Of a DNA stretch of 64,000 nucleotides, positions 17,937 through 27,459 are shown one piece after another (the stretch's first letter is position 1; each line of letters opens with the position of its first letter). The stretch covers positions 62,001 to 126,000 of the forward strand of contig CAMOIE010000004.1 of NCBI GenBank assembly GCA_946615905.1, read 5' to 3'. The stretch is from an uncultured Treponema sp. Its GTDB lineage: Bacteria > Spirochaetota > Spirochaetia > Treponematales > Treponemataceae. The notes under the pieces were generated by a model that saw nothing but the letters and a program-made list of their open reading frames with translations, ran no database searches and was not told the DNA's origin. The translations under genes were made by a program, and so were the position numbers.

Positions 17937-18641
17937 TTATGAATGCTCTTCTGACGAAATAATTTCTTCGTAGGCCTTTTGGATTTTTTCAAATTCCACC
18001 CTGGCTTTAATTTTTTCTTCTTCAGAGGAGAGAGAATTAATCGCATCAGGGTGGAATTTTTTTGCATATTCGCGGTGAACTTTTTTAACTTCATCAAGCC
18101 CAGCTTTTCGTGAAAGCCCTAGAGTTTTATAGGCCTGATTTAAATCCGCAGATTTCAACGTATAACCCAGTAATTGCTGTAAATATGCAGACGGACGGAT
18201 TCCCTGTTTTTCTTCCTTCCAACCAAATTCGCACATGTAAAGATATTTTAAAATCAGCGGCAGGGGGATTTCAAAAGGATTTTCATTCATGCATGAAAGC
18301 CAGCGTGAAGCAAGACCTTCGATCAGCAAGTCAATATTGACCGAAAGCGGATCTCCGGCTTGCAGACAAAATTCATCCCAATCCGCAGAAAAATTTTTTC
18401 CAAAAATAATTTGAGCTTCCTTTGCCGCCGCGTCAGCATTTTTAAAACACGAGACCCCAATTGCGCATAAATCTTTTGCTCCTGGAAAGGGTTCCACCTG
18501 TTCAGCTTGAACCGCTTGCTCCGACTCTTCCGGCAGGCCTGATTTTTTTTGGCATAAACCATTTTTTCCCGCCAAAGTGGCAATTTTTTTTATTTTTGAG
18601 CAAATGAAATCTTTAGCCTTGGCAAATTTTTTCTTCATCAA
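17937..18641 (-). CDS. J-domain co-chaperone with C-terminal J domain
   Basis: A 234-residue protein whose last ~65 residues are a J domain: AYKTLGLSRKAGLDEVKKVH, then REYAKKFHPDAINS with the essential HPD tripeptide, then a final helix. This domain stimulates DnaK ATPase. The ~160-residue N-terminal part has a Lys-rich start (MMKKKFAKAKDFICSKIKKI) and a helical region of unknown type (IDLLIEGLASRWLSCMNENP), so the order resembles DjlA-like proteins rather than DnaJ; no Gly/Phe or zinc region is present. The gene lies 4 bp after the TPR membrane-protein gene and is the last member of that operon. The client is probably the membrane complex encoded upstream, which is inference. Confidence 0.8.
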   Translation of the reverse strand: MMKKKFAKAKDFICSKIKKIATLAGKNGLCQKKSGLPEESEQAVQAEQVEPFPGAKDLCAIGVSCFKNADAAAKEAQIIFGKNFSADWDEFCLQAGDPLSVNIDLLIEGLASRWLSCMNENPFEIPLPLILKYLYMCEFGWKEEKQGIRPSAYLQQLLGYTLKSADLNQAYKTLGLSRKAGLDEVKKVHREYAKKFHPDAINSLSSEEEKIKARVEFEKIQKAYEEIISSEEHS

Positions 18642-18645
18642 TTAA

Positions 18646-20463
18646 TTAATCGGAAGTTCTCGCCAGAAACAATACAGAAACGATAATCAGCAGAAAAACG
18701 CTCAATATCAACGAAATTATCAAAGCATACCTGCCAGCCAATGCAACAAGCGCATAATTGACAAATTCAACAGCGGCAATCACACATTCCAAAAGCAAGT
18801 ACATGATTCCGGTACAAATCGGAACGACTAAAATCCAAATAAATTTGAAAAGCTGATTTTCTTCCAACCGGTAATTCCACCCGAGAGAAGCAAACAAAAC
18901 AAGCAGAATTAAAAGAACCATCGGATTTATAAAGCGGCGAACAAGGGCAGCCCCGAAAATCTCTGGAGAATATCCATAGCTTTTTGCTCTGGGGAAAATT
19001 CTGATTAAAGAGAGCAAATTCATATCACTTGCCCCACGTGAGGAGTCACAAATCATGTTGAATTCATCAAGCGAAATTGACAACTGAAAGGCATTCAACT
19101 CTTTCCGGTCTTCCGCTGCCAGCGACGGATCAAAATAATACTTGGGGAAAATTTGCCGCTCGCTCAAATTACGGTCAACGCTGTGCAAAATCACAAAGGG
19201 AACGCGTTTATATTCAACCTTGCCAGGCTTTTTATTTTTAGTTTCCTTTTCAATATCTTTTCCGGTCATCTTTGCGTATGGCACTCGGACAGAAGAAAGC
19301 AACATTCCTTCCTCATTGTAGGAAAACATATTGAAATCGCGCAAATACTGAATCATCCGGCCGGAATTTTTAAGAACTGTAATTCCGTTAATATAAATTA
19401 CATCGCTTCTTCCGTCAGGCCGCTCAATCCTAAAATAAACATCCTTGTAATTTTCAAAACGCTCAAGGTTTTCTGTTTCATCAATAAAGAAACATTCATC
19501 TTCCATGCGGGCTTTCGCAACTTCCATAAATCGTTCAATATCAGGGTCTTTTGTGGGCTCTGCAGAAGTTTGGTAGATGTCCAAAAAGTCATAATAAGCC
19601 CCGATTGAATCCCCGTCCATCAATTTTTGATAGGCCAAAACCTTTTTACCGAATATAATCTGCTCTTCCGTACGTTTGTACCCTTCTGGGACCACAAGCT
19701 TGTTCCATGCATCCGCGGCAAGCAGGCGGGCTTCTTTTATATTAATGTCGAGGTCGCTTCCACCGGCAACAGCTAGTTGAGCATAATAGTGGGCCTCGAA
19801 CCATTTTTCCCGGCCCATTGCTGACCGAGCCTTGTCTAAAAGACTGGTCACTGTTTCATTTGCCATTTCTTTTTTGGCTACATATTCAGAATATGAAATG
19901 GAGGAATTTGCCTTCTTAGGTTTTGCAGGTTTTATTTGCCGGATTGAACTCGTAGCCCGATCAAGAAGTTTGTCCGCCCTCTCGTTTGACGGATCCAACT
20001 TGAGGGCACCCAGGGCATAAGTGTAGGCCAAAGCTGCATTTCCCTTTTTGTCAGCCTCATTGCCCAACTGGAGATATTCATAAACCAATCTTGGCGCTTC
20101 CACCAAAAGTTCAAGTTTTGACGAAGAAAGGGGCCTTAAAATTTCATTTCCAGCAGTCATCAGGGCGACAAGAAGGATTGAGGAAATAATCACGCTTTTA
20201 AAATGCTTGTACATTGTTGATGAAAAGCGCATGACCGCCCTTCCAGAAGAGTGTCCAAAATGAATAGAACAAGAAACCAAAAAAGCGGAACAGCAAATCG
20301 CATTAAAAAATATAAAGAACCACTTGCAGGCACGATGAAAAATAAATGAGAATGTATCGCCCGGAATTAAAACCGGCAACTTGCCGACAAAAAAAGATAG
20401 GGCGAAGCAAATCAAAAATGCAAGAGTTATGTAAGAAAGGGTTATTGCGAATATTTTTTTCAT
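18646..20463 (-). CDS. Membrane protein with TPR-like insert, possible LptF/G-type layout
   Basis: A 605-residue membrane protein. There are three N-terminal hydrophobic helices (ITLSYITLAFLICFALSFF first). A helical TPR-like region follows, with NEADKKGNAALAYTYALGAL and KLDPSNERADKLLDRAT near residues 130-180. Next comes a beta-rich part that includes DVIYINGITVLKNSGRMIQY, and finally three C-terminal helices (MVLLILLVLFASLGWNYRL). Three helices, a beta domain, then three helices is the plan of the LptF/LptG lipopolysaccharide permeases, but sequence identity is not evident and treponemes generally lack LPS. The gene overlaps its upstream neighbour by four bases (ATGA), which implies coupled translation. 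Function is unknown. Confidence 0.65.
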   Translation of the reverse strand: MKKIFAITLSYITLAFLICFALSFFVGKLPVLIPGDTFSFIFHRACKWFFIFFNAICCSAFLVSCSIHFGHSSGRAVMRFSSTMYKHFKSVIISSILLVALMTAGNEILRPLSSSKLELLVEAPRLVYEYLQLGNEADKKGNAALAYTYALGALKLDPSNERADKLLDRATSSIRQIKPAKPKKANSSISYSEYVAKKEMANETVTSLLDKARSAMGREKWFEAHYYAQLAVAGGSDLDINIKEARLLAADAWNKLVVPEGYKRTEEQIIFGKKVLAYQKLMDGDSIGAYYDFLDIYQTSAEPTKDPDIERFMEVAKARMEDECFFIDETENLERFENYKDVYFRIERPDGRSDVIYINGITVLKNSGRMIQYLRDFNMFSYNEEGMLLSSVRVPYAKMTGKDIEKETKNKKPGKVEYKRVPFVILHSVDRNLSERQIFPKYYFDPSLAAEDRKELNAFQLSISLDEFNMICDSSRGASDMNLLSLIRIFPRAKSYGYSPEIFGAALVRRFINPMVLLILLVLFASLGWNYRLEENQLFKFIWILVVPICTGIMYLLLECVIAAVEFVNYALVALAGRYALIISLILSVFLLIIVSVLFLARTSD

Positions 20464-21470
20464 AAATCTTCCTCGTCAAAACCTTCAGCAGGAAGACTCG
20501 TATATTCCTCAGATTCTGTATTGGCCGTCAACCGGAAGGACGTCAGACCAATCAGCGAGCAAACTATGCAAACTAAAATATTTATGACCAAAATTGTCAC
20601 ATCCGTGTAAACAAAGCCGATTTCAGAAAAAAATCTTACGACAAACAAATTCAATTTTGACTTTGAGAAAAAGGGCAAATAATAAAAAGCATAGTTAATG
20701 GCAGAAATCAAGCAAGAAGAAAGAACTACTATCAATGCATTCAAAAGTCTCCATGTAGAACAAAAACGAAGACCGCAGATTCCAATGAAAGCAAGTCCGG
20801 CCGATGCAAAGAGCAAATAATAAATATAGCCCATGTCAAAAAGTGTTTTGGCCCTACGATATAAGCCGTCATAGACCTCCAATGGGGCTTTTAAAACTAC
20901 CGGCATTTTGATTCCATCTTCTATCAGCGGGTCGGCAAAGTCAGAGTCCGAGAATGCATGGATACCAGATTTTTTTAAAACAGTGACCCGCCCCTGTTCT
21001 CCGTTGATTCCCTCAAGGTTGATATAAAGTCCATCAGCAGTTAGGTCAGGCAAAATCCGTGAGTAATAATAAATTCCACGATACTCCCGCCTAAAAAATT
21101 CAGGAGAAAGCATTTTTGCAAGGTTCTTGTCTTCTCTCATGTCTTCATGGACGGAAAAACATTTCAAGCTCAGGGGAATCAAAAAAAGCCAGGTAAAAAG
21201 TCCGAAAATCAAAAAAGCGATTGTTTTTACAAAGTTACCAGAAGAATGGCGGATTTCGTACAAAATCATCAGGACGCAGGCAAGCATCCCCATCAGTGGC
21301 ATGAGTAGGAAAATTCCGCGCAGAAAAAAATCCGCAGAAAAAAAAGGCAGACTCGCGCCTACAACCAAGCGGGTTAAATTCATGCAAAGCATATATAAAA
21401 AGGCTCCGCCTAAAGTTCCGACAAGGACAACAGAAACATAGACCAAGGCCATTGAAATAAAATGTTTCAT
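20460..21470 (-). CDS. Membrane protein, partner of the TPR-containing membrane protein
   Basis: A 336-residue protein starting MKHFISMALVYVSVVLVGTL. A TTG start 36 bases upstream is possible. Hydrophobic helices sit at the N-terminus (three: LVYVSVVLVGTLGGAFLYML; FLLMPLMGMLACVLMILYEI; IAFLIFGLFTWLFLIPLSL). A ~130-residue extracytoplasmic beta-rich domain (GLYINLEGINGEQGRVTVLK) follows, then three C-terminal helices and an acidic tail. The layout mirrors the co-translated downstream protein, suggesting that the two form a heterodimeric membrane complex. The LptF/G-like fold is a suggestion from topology only. Together with the J-domain gene this makes a three-gene unit read on the minus strand. 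Confidence 0.65.
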   Translation of the reverse strand: MKHFISMALVYVSVVLVGTLGGAFLYMLCMNLTRLVVGASLPFFSADFFLRGIFLLMPLMGMLACVLMILYEIRHSSGNFVKTIAFLIFGLFTWLFLIPLSLKCFSVHEDMREDKNLAKMLSPEFFRREYRGIYYYSRILPDLTADGLYINLEGINGEQGRVTVLKKSGIHAFSDSDFADPLIEDGIKMPVVLKAPLEVYDGLYRRAKTLFDMGYIYYLLFASAGLAFIGICGLRFCSTWRLLNALIVVLSSCLISAINYAFYYLPFFSKSKLNLFVVRFFSEIGFVYTDVTILVINILVCIVCSLIGLTSFRLTANTESEEYTSLPAEGFDEEDL

Positions 21471-21531
21471 CTTTAAAAGAATACCACGTAAATGCCCTAA
21501 AAACAAGTTTAAGGTTGCATATAGAAAGTTT

Positions 21532-22440
21532 TTATTTTATTGCGCCGGGAACAATCAGCTCTGCATTGCGGGCTGCACACCAAGTGCCTTTTTCCAAAGC
21601 CTTGACAACCGACCGAGTTTTTACGTATTCATACAAAAATCCGGCGGAAAATGAGTCACCGCAGGCAGTCGTATTTACAGGAGTGACTTTTTCAGGCTCT
21701 TGTGTGAAAATCCGGCCGCATTGGGCTGCAATAGTTTTTTTAGCTCCCCGCGTGACAACGACAATATTCTTATACTTAGTACTGACTTGGGCAATTTTTT
21801 TTGCGAGTTCCTCTTCGTCAGCATCTTCCTGAAATTCAAAAGTCTGGCAGAATTCGCTTTCGTTTATTTTGATGATGTCAGGATTGCAAAGGTCTAGAGT
21901 TCTCAAAAGTTCTTTTCCACGGAAATCACACAAAACAGTTTTGTGCAAGTTCGCAGCCCTTTCGCAAACTCTTGCCATTAAGTCGGAAGAAAAATATTTT
22001 GGCGTTGAACCGGCGGCAAGGAGGGCATCCGTTTTTTTGAGAATTTTAAATGACTTTTTCAGTATTTTGCGCTCTGCCTTTTTATAAAGTTCACTTTCGT
22101 AGGAAGCAGTTTCGTCTGCAACAATTTCTGTAGTCTGATGATTTTTCATGTCGGCACAAGTCCAGCAGACACGTGTAAGCCCCGGAATTTTCACGCTTTT
22201 TACAAACAAGTCATCACGGGCGGCAAGACGCTTAAAATGGCCCTTGTTCAATTTCCCGACAGGACAAATTACCGTAGAACATTCAATTTGCAGCTGATTT
22301 AAGACTCGGGCAGAATTCAAGCCCTTTCCAGATGCGGACTCAATATAAGAAGCCGAACGGTTCACGCTGCCTGTTGAAAAAGACTCAAAAGTCAAGGTCC
22401 TCTGAATTGCAGGACTCAAACACAAACAAAGAACATCCAT
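21532..22440 (-). CDS. PfkB-family sugar kinase, 1-phosphofructokinase-like
   Basis: A 302-residue ribokinase-fold enzyme. The N-terminal PfkB signature is ESASGKGLNSARVLNQL and the C-terminal signature is NTTACGDSFSAGFLYEYV, where Asp of GDS is the catalytic base. The opening LCLCLSPAIQRTLTFESF and overall length fit the 1-phosphofructokinase/tagatose-6-phosphate kinase branch. The anion-hole GAGD is replaced by ACGD, an accepted variant. No PTS fructose genes lie alongside, so the substrate is not settled. AGGTGAGG precedes the ATG. It is divergent from uppP, and its stop lies about 60 bp before the membrane-protein operon, which could be read from the same transcript. Confidence 0.8.
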   Translation of the reverse strand: MDVLCLCLSPAIQRTLTFESFSTGSVNRSASYIESASGKGLNSARVLNQLQIECSTVICPVGKLNKGHFKRLAARDDLFVKSVKIPGLTRVCWTCADMKNHQTTEIVADETASYESELYKKAERKILKKSFKILKKTDALLAAGSTPKYFSSDLMARVCERAANLHKTVLCDFRGKELLRTLDLCNPDIIKINESEFCQTFEFQEDADEEELAKKIAQVSTKYKNIVVVTRGAKKTIAAQCGRIFTQEPEKVTPVNTTACGDSFSAGFLYEYVKTRSVVKALEKGTWCAARNAELIVPGAIK

Positions 22441-22507
22441 AATTGCCTCACCTAAGTTTACGGTAGCAAAAAAAAGGTTAAATTGCTATAGTTTGTCCGA
22501 GGTGAAT

Positions 22508-23386
22508 ATGACAGTTTTTCAGGGAATTTTATTGGGACTTTTACAGGGAATCGCGGAATTTCTGCCGATTTCTTCAAGCGGGCACTTAGCTGTAGCCCAG
22601 CATCTGTTCGGCTTGGCGGATGTTCCCCTTCTTTTTGACGTTTTCCTTCACCTGGCGACCCTTTGCTCAGTCTGCCTTTATTTCAGAAAAGTTTTAGGCC
22701 GTCTAATCGCTATTTTCTTCCGCTGGATTTTCAGGCGGCCTACCCCGCAGAATTTGCCTGTAACCGGTAAAATTGCGACTTTGGCTCCGAACGAACACGC
22801 AGGACGCAATACAATCGTCATGCTCATTATCTCTACGGTCATAACTGGATTAATCGGAATTTTTACAAAAGATTTTGTCGAAGGTCTTTCTATTAAATAT
22901 ATTTGCGCGGGATTTTTGTTCACCGCAGCCCTTTTAATTTCTTCCGGGATTTATTCCAAAGTTCGGGAAGTCCAGCTGGCAGCACAAACAGGCGTTTCCG
23001 GCAGCCGCAATCAGACCGGAATCAACTTTTGGCAGGCGATAGCAATCGGTTTTGCCCAGGGAATCGGAACTTTGCCAGGAGTCAGCAGGTCTGGTTCTAC
23101 GATTTCCGGCGCGCTTTTTTGCGGAGTAGACAATGCGACCGCCGGTGACTATTCATTCATCGTCTCAATCCCGGCGATTTTAGGAGCCTTTTTGCTTGAG
23201 CTGAAAGATTTGGGACAAGTCTCCGCGTCAATCGGGGCAGCCCCTGTAATCGCAGGTTGTGCGGCCGCCTTTATGTCCGGCTACATAGCCCTCACATTCC
23301 TGATGAAAATAATCCGCCGCGGCCGCCTCGAATGGTTCGCCGCCTATTTGATTCCCCTCGGAATCTGCGGATTGATTTTCTTTTAG
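22508..23386 (+). CDS. uppP: Undecaprenyl-diphosphatase
   Basis: A 292-residue integral membrane enzyme that dephosphorylates undecaprenyl diphosphate to recycle the lipid carrier of peptidoglycan precursors; the family is linked to bacitracin resistance (BacA). The two signature motifs are present: GIAEFLPISSSGHL near residue 15 and GTLPGVSRSGSTISGALFCG near residue 190. About eight hydrophobic helices can be counted. The start at 22508 is set by AGGTG five bases upstream; the open frame extends 15 bases further but begins with TTG. It converges with pepF, whose stop codon lies only 1 bp beyond. Confidence 0.95.
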   Translation: MTVFQGILLGLLQGIAEFLPISSSGHLAVAQHLFGLADVPLLFDVFLHLATLCSVCLYFRKVLGRLIAIFFRWIFRRPTPQNLPVTGKIATLAPNEHAGRNTIVMLIISTVITGLIGIFTKDFVEGLSIKYICAGFLFTAALLISSGIYSKVREVQLAAQTGVSGSRNQTGINFWQAIAIGFAQGIGTLPGVSRSGSTISGALFCGVDNATAGDYSFIVSIPAILGAFLLELKDLGQVSASIGAAPVIAGCAAAFMSGYIALTFLMKIIRRGRLEWFAAYLIPLGICGLIFF

Positions 23387-23387
23387 T

Positions 23388-25226
23388 CTATTTCACCAGT
23401 TTTTCAAAGTCTGAGATTTCTTTTGTGTAGAGCTTTATGCCCTGCCGCCAGAAATCCGGGCTACTTATGTCAAAACCGGCTTTTTTGCACAAATCTTCGC
23501 AGGACATCTGGCCGGTTTGGCTGAGAAGTTCCGCATAAGTTTTTGCAAATGACGGTCCCTCCTTTTGCGCCCTTTCATACAGGCCTGCGGCAAAAAGCTG
23601 ACCAAAGGCATAGGGGAAATTGTAAAAATCAAGACCGGTTGAATAATAGTGGGATTTTACCGCCCACATGTATTCGTGGCGTTCAGAATTCAAGCCAGCC
23701 CCGTAAGATTTTTCCTGGGCTTCCCGCATGAGGCGGTTGAAGTCTTCAGCAGAAAGCTCCCCCTTTGCCCGTTTCTCAAAGACCGACCTCTCAAAATAGA
23801 AGCGGCAGAGGATATCAACCAAAACCTGAGCCGAGTCCTGCAAATCCAGTTCAAGGATTTTTAATTTTTCATCTCCGCTGGTCTTGGCGATTGCGTCCTG
23901 TTTGACAATTGTCTCTGCAAAGGTCGAGGCGGTTTCCGCAAGGGTCATCGGGTATGAGAAAAATGCAGTTCTCTTTCCCTTGAGACATGAAAAATGATAA
24001 GCATGACCGACTTCATGGGCCAAAGTTATTATGTCAGAAAATTCGCCGGTAAAATTTGAAAGGATACGGCTCTGGTGTCCCAAGGCAAAATCTTCGTCAT
24101 AGGCACCGCCGACTTTTCCAGGACGGATTTTTGCGTCAATCCAGCCGGAGTCAAATGCATGGCGGGCAAAATCACCCATTTCTTTTGAGAAGGAATCATA
24201 GCGTTCGATTACGTAATTTTTCGCCTCCTCAAAAGTCCATTTTTTGCCGCCTGACTGTCCAACAGGGGCAAATAAATCATAAAATGCAAGACCTTTTTCT
24301 TTTCCAGCATTCTGGCTGACAGTCATTTTATTTTTTGCAAGATAGGCGGCCTTGGCCTGAAAGTATTTTCTCCACTCAGGAAGACTTTCTTCAATCGCCG
24401 TGATTAGGGCATCCAAAGTTTTTTTGCTCATTCGGCTTGAAAAAAGGGCGCGGTCAATTGCCTGTGACCAAGAACGTCTTTTGTTCAGTGTGACGGTTTC
24501 TCCCTTTAAATTGTTGAGCGAAGCTGCAAAGGCAATTTCGTTGGATTTTAAAAGTTTTATCTCCGTCTGCCAGGCTTCCTTGCGTTCTGCCGGGTCAGAA
24601 GAATATGCCAAATTGCGGATTTCATTGAATGTGCGGCCTTTTTCATCCTTCAAGTTGGAAATAATCTGCTCGTGCAAACGGTCCCAAGCATCTCCTCCGG
24701 TACGCTGCAAGTCGGAAGCAAGATTTTCTTCTGCGGCTGACATCTGATGTTTTTTCGCCTCGATTTCCTCGTTCAAAATGAAACGGAAATCCTCATATTC
24801 CGGGAAGCGCTTATAAAAATCCTCCAGCTGCCCTTGGTGGGAAACCAAAATCGACCGGAAGTCCAGATCGATTTTTTGCATTTTTAAGCCCAGCTGCTCC
24901 ACCGTGGAAATATTGTTCAGGGCGGACGTATTTGTCGTGTCGGTTGAGTAGACAACATAGGCATAAGCGTTCAAGGTTGAGGCCAGAGCCGAAACCTGAT
25001 CATCTGCCTGCAAATAAGCCGAGAGCCAGGCCGGAAAATCATAATTTTCGTGGGAATTAAGCATAAAGTGCTTTGCCGTTTCAACAAGGCCTGAAAGATT
25101 TTCCATTCCTGCTGAATATTCGGCGAGGGCCTTTTTATATTCTTTTGAGTCGATTGACGGAAAAATTGAATCCAAATTCCATGTGGGAATAGATTCTGAA
25201 TTTATTGAAGATGTTTTTGTGTCCAT
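23388..25226 (-). CDS. pepF: Oligoendopeptidase F (M3B metallopeptidase)
   Basis: A 612-residue cytoplasmic zinc peptidase of the M3B family that cleaves short peptides. The zinc site is TLAHEVGHAYHFSC (HExxH), with the third ligand Glu in the helix around LAETASTFAETIV downstream, as usual for M3. Other family segments are WNLDSIFPSIDSKEYKKAL at the N-terminus and YPMTLAETAS. The ATG at 25226 begins MDTKTSSINSESIPTWNLDS; the open frame reaches 156 bases further upstream but that part is GC-rich intergenic DNA. The ribosome-binding site is weak. No peptide-transport gene is adjacent. Confidence 0.92.
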   Translation of the reverse strand: MDTKTSSINSESIPTWNLDSIFPSIDSKEYKKALAEYSAGMENLSGLVETAKHFMLNSHENYDFPAWLSAYLQADDQVSALASTLNAYAYVVYSTDTTNTSALNNISTVEQLGLKMQKIDLDFRSILVSHQGQLEDFYKRFPEYEDFRFILNEEIEAKKHQMSAAEENLASDLQRTGGDAWDRLHEQIISNLKDEKGRTFNEIRNLAYSSDPAERKEAWQTEIKLLKSNEIAFAASLNNLKGETVTLNKRRSWSQAIDRALFSSRMSKKTLDALITAIEESLPEWRKYFQAKAAYLAKNKMTVSQNAGKEKGLAFYDLFAPVGQSGGKKWTFEEAKNYVIERYDSFSKEMGDFARHAFDSGWIDAKIRPGKVGGAYDEDFALGHQSRILSNFTGEFSDIITLAHEVGHAYHFSCLKGKRTAFFSYPMTLAETASTFAETIVKQDAIAKTSGDEKLKILELDLQDSAQVLVDILCRFYFERSVFEKRAKGELSAEDFNRLMREAQEKSYGAGLNSERHEYMWAVKSHYYSTGLDFYNFPYAFGQLFAAGLYERAQKEGPSFAKTYAELLSQTGQMSCEDLCKKAGFDISSPDFWRQGIKLYTKEISDFEKLVK

Positions 25227-25516
25227 AATTGAAATATAATTAGAAAAACGCAATAAGGCAAATTTTCTCGAAAAAAATTGCGCAAGTGCTTGAAGGGTTG
25301 CGGAGCAAGTGCGCGGCCTTAGGCAAGCACCGAGGGCACCGAAGCCCGGAAAGGACGTGGAGCAGAAAAATTTTGCGCCCATTTGATTTTCTGCTCAATT
25401 TTTTATATATTTATCCCGTTCTACAGATGTTACGTTTGCGATGAATGAGCGTTCTGCCACATCACCAAGTATATCAATCAAAACACAATTTATTTTTCTC
25501 TTTTGGAGGCTTGTCT

Positions 25517-26584
25517 ATGAACAAGTTCGTCAAACGTTATTTGATTGACGCCCTGGGCGGAATGGCACACGGTCTTTTCGCATCTCTTTTGGTCGGCACG
25601 ATTATCAAGACCCTCGGCCAGGTTTTGCTTCACCTTGGAACAAATCCGGCTTTCAAATTTCTTGTGGACGCTGGAAGCTTTGCCTGTGATGCCCATGTTG
25701 TCGGAGCCGCAATGGCAATCGCAATCGGTTACGCCCTCGGCTGCTCAGGCCTCGTACTTTTTTCACTCGCGGCGGTCGGTTCTGCGGCGAACACACTCGG
25801 CGGGGCGGGCGGTCCCCTTTCAGTTCTGGTGATTGCGATTTTGGCCGCTGAAGCCGGAAATCTGGTCTCCAAAAAAACTAAGGTCGACATTCTCGTCACC
25901 CCGATTGTCACGATTTTGGCTGGAAGCTTGCTTGCGGTTCTGACTGCAAAATGGATTGGACTTGCCGCCTCCTCAATCGGAAACCTGATTATGTGGGCAA
26001 CGAATTTGCATCCTTTCGTCATGGGAATCTTCGTTTCCGTAGTCGTTGGAATTGTCCTTACTTTACCGATTTCTTCCGCCGCCATTTGCGCGGCTTTCGG
26101 ACTTGTCGGACTTGCAGGAGGAGCCGCCGTTGCAGGCTGTTCAGCAAACATGGTGGGCTTTGCAGTTCTGTCATTCCGCGAGAACAAGTGGGGCGGACTT
26201 TTGAGCCAGGGATTGGGAACTTCAATGCTACAAATGCCAAACATCGTCAAAAATCCGAAAATTTGGCTGCCAGTGATTTTGACATCCGCGATTACTGGCC
26301 CCATTTCAACATGCCTCTTCAAAATGCAGATGAACGGGGCTGCGGTCTCCTCTGGAATGGGAACCTGTGGCTTGGTCGGGCAAATCGGCGTGATTACAGG
26401 CTGGTTCAGCCCCAGCGAGGCGGCAGCAAAATTGGGCGCCGTCGCGATTTCCCCCTCAGCATTTGACTGGCTGGGGCTGATTTTAATTTCCTTCATTCTC
26501 CCCGGCATTTTGTCCTGGGCCTTCGGATTATTCTTCCGAAAAATAGGTTGGATAAAAGAAGGTGATTTGACCTTGGAAGATTAG
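25517..26584 (+). CDS. PTS EIIC-like membrane protein (PTS_EIIC_2 type)
   Basis: A 355-residue membrane protein starting MNKFVKRYLIDALGGMAHGL. It has about nine or ten hydrophobic helices and the Gly-rich loops of the PTS_EIIC_2 family (VGIVLTLPISSAAICAAFGL; AGGAAVAGCSANMVGF). These proteins resemble the membrane permease of sugar phosphotransferase systems but lack EIIA/EIIB domains and usually stand alone, as here. Substrate and energy coupling are unknown. GGAGG lies seven bases before this ATG, which excludes the 24-residue upstream extension. Confidence 0.75.
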   Translation: MNKFVKRYLIDALGGMAHGLFASLLVGTIIKTLGQVLLHLGTNPAFKFLVDAGSFACDAHVVGAAMAIAIGYALGCSGLVLFSLAAVGSAANTLGGAGGPLSVLVIAILAAEAGNLVSKKTKVDILVTPIVTILAGSLLAVLTAKWIGLAASSIGNLIMWATNLHPFVMGIFVSVVVGIVLTLPISSAAICAAFGLVGLAGGAAVAGCSANMVGFAVLSFRENKWGGLLSQGLGTSMLQMPNIVKNPKIWLPVILTSAITGPISTCLFKMQMNGAAVSSGMGTCGLVGQIGVITGWFSPSEAAAKLGAVAISPSAFDWLGLILISFILPGILSWAFGLFFRKIGWIKEGDLTLED

Positions 26585-26818
26585 GCTGGTTATCCGGGCG
26601 GCGGACGTCACTTCCGCCACTCGGTCACCCTCGGCCTCTTCCCTCACTCGCTTTAGCTCGCTCAGTCCAGTGGCTGCTCCGCATGGCTACACTGACTGCC
26701 GCGTTTTCCATTTTTTCCGCACTTGTGATATAATTCCCAGTAAAGGGGCTTCGGAAATGCCGCAAATTATTAAACTTGGCAGGAATACTTCAATCAAATC
26801 TCGTTCTACTGCTAAGTT

Positions 26819-27196
26819 TTATTCTTCTCCCATAGCAGAAAGCGTGATTCTGTCATAAGCTCCGTTTTTCTTGTCTTCTGGATGCGGCTCCAAACCAATG
26901 ATTGTAATGTCATTTTTGTTTGGCCCATAAACCCAGTAAATTCGTCTTGCCTTGCTTGTTTTATTTTCAAGATAGGACTGCCAAACTTTCATGCCATAGC
27001 GTTTTGAAAGGGCTTCAATGTCGTGAGTTTCAAGTCCGTTGTAGAATGGGTCGGCAGAAATCTTTGCCATTGTTTTTCCCCACTTGCTATACAGGTCGGC
27101 TTCCGTTTTTGTAAGAGTTCCTTCTTTGCTTTTCTTTTTTAGCTCATCCCACTTTTCTTTCATTTCGGGGATGCCCAAGTGGATTTTAAAACTCAT
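26819..27196 (-). CDS. RelE/ParE-superfamily toxin
   Basis: A 125-residue basic protein. The C-terminal part has the RelE-like pattern: SKRYGMKVWQSYLENKTSKA, then RRIYWVYGPNKNDITIIGLE, then PHPEDKKNGAYDRITLS. RelE toxins are ribosome-dependent mRNA interferases. The N-terminal 60 residues are helical. The start ATG shares a base with the antitoxin stop (TAATG), so translation is coupled and the antitoxin is made first. Catalytic residues are poorly conserved across the family, so activity is inferred from context as much as from sequence. Confidence 0.7.
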   Translation of the reverse strand: MSFKIHLGIPEMKEKWDELKKKSKEGTLTKTEADLYSKWGKTMAKISADPFYNGLETHDIEALSKRYGMKVWQSYLENKTSKARRIYWVYGPNKNDITIIGLEPHPEDKKNGAYDRITLSAMGEE

Positions 27197-27444
27197 TACG
27201 CTTCCAAAAAATCCGAAAGGTCGATTTCCTCTGAAACTTTTCCAGCCTTGAAGTTTTCGACTGCCTTATCCATCGCTTCAAGTGACTTTGCGGAAATCTG
27301 CAATGGTGAAACAAGTTCCTGTGGTTCAAGCGTGATAAAACCGTTGTCATATTCACGGACTTTGTAATAATTATATTTTGCACCACGCAAGGTCAGGCGT
27401 TTTTTTGAGTCAATATGAGTTGTATAGTTTTTTGCCGCAATCAT
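27196..27444 (-). CDS. AbrB/SpoVT-like antitoxin
   Basis: An 82-residue protein starting MIAAKNYTTHIDSKKRLTLR. The N-terminal half reads as a swapped-hairpin DNA-binding domain (KRLTLRGAKYNYYKV, then GFITLEPQELVSP). The C-terminal half is acidic (GKVSEEIDLSDFLEA) and probably wraps the toxin. The start is set by GGAGGCTATT before the ATG; the track-length extension of ten residues lies over the operator. It is encoded first in a two-gene unit with the RelE-like toxin. An inverted repeat just upstream is the likely autoregulatory site. Confidence 0.75.
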   Translation of the reverse strand: MIAAKNYTTHIDSKKRLTLRGAKYNYYKVREYDNGFITLEPQELVSPLQISAKSLEAMDKAVENFKAGKVSEEIDLSDFLEA

Positions 27445-27459
27445 AATAGCCTCCAAAAT

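Noticed and set aside
26757-26858. Short plus-strand frame starting MPQIIKLGRNTSIK, with TATAAT and AAGGGG upstream
   Set aside because: Only 33 codons, and its last third overlaps the RelE-like toxin gene in antisense. It could be the start of a gene truncated by the toxin module, but I cannot support it as coding.
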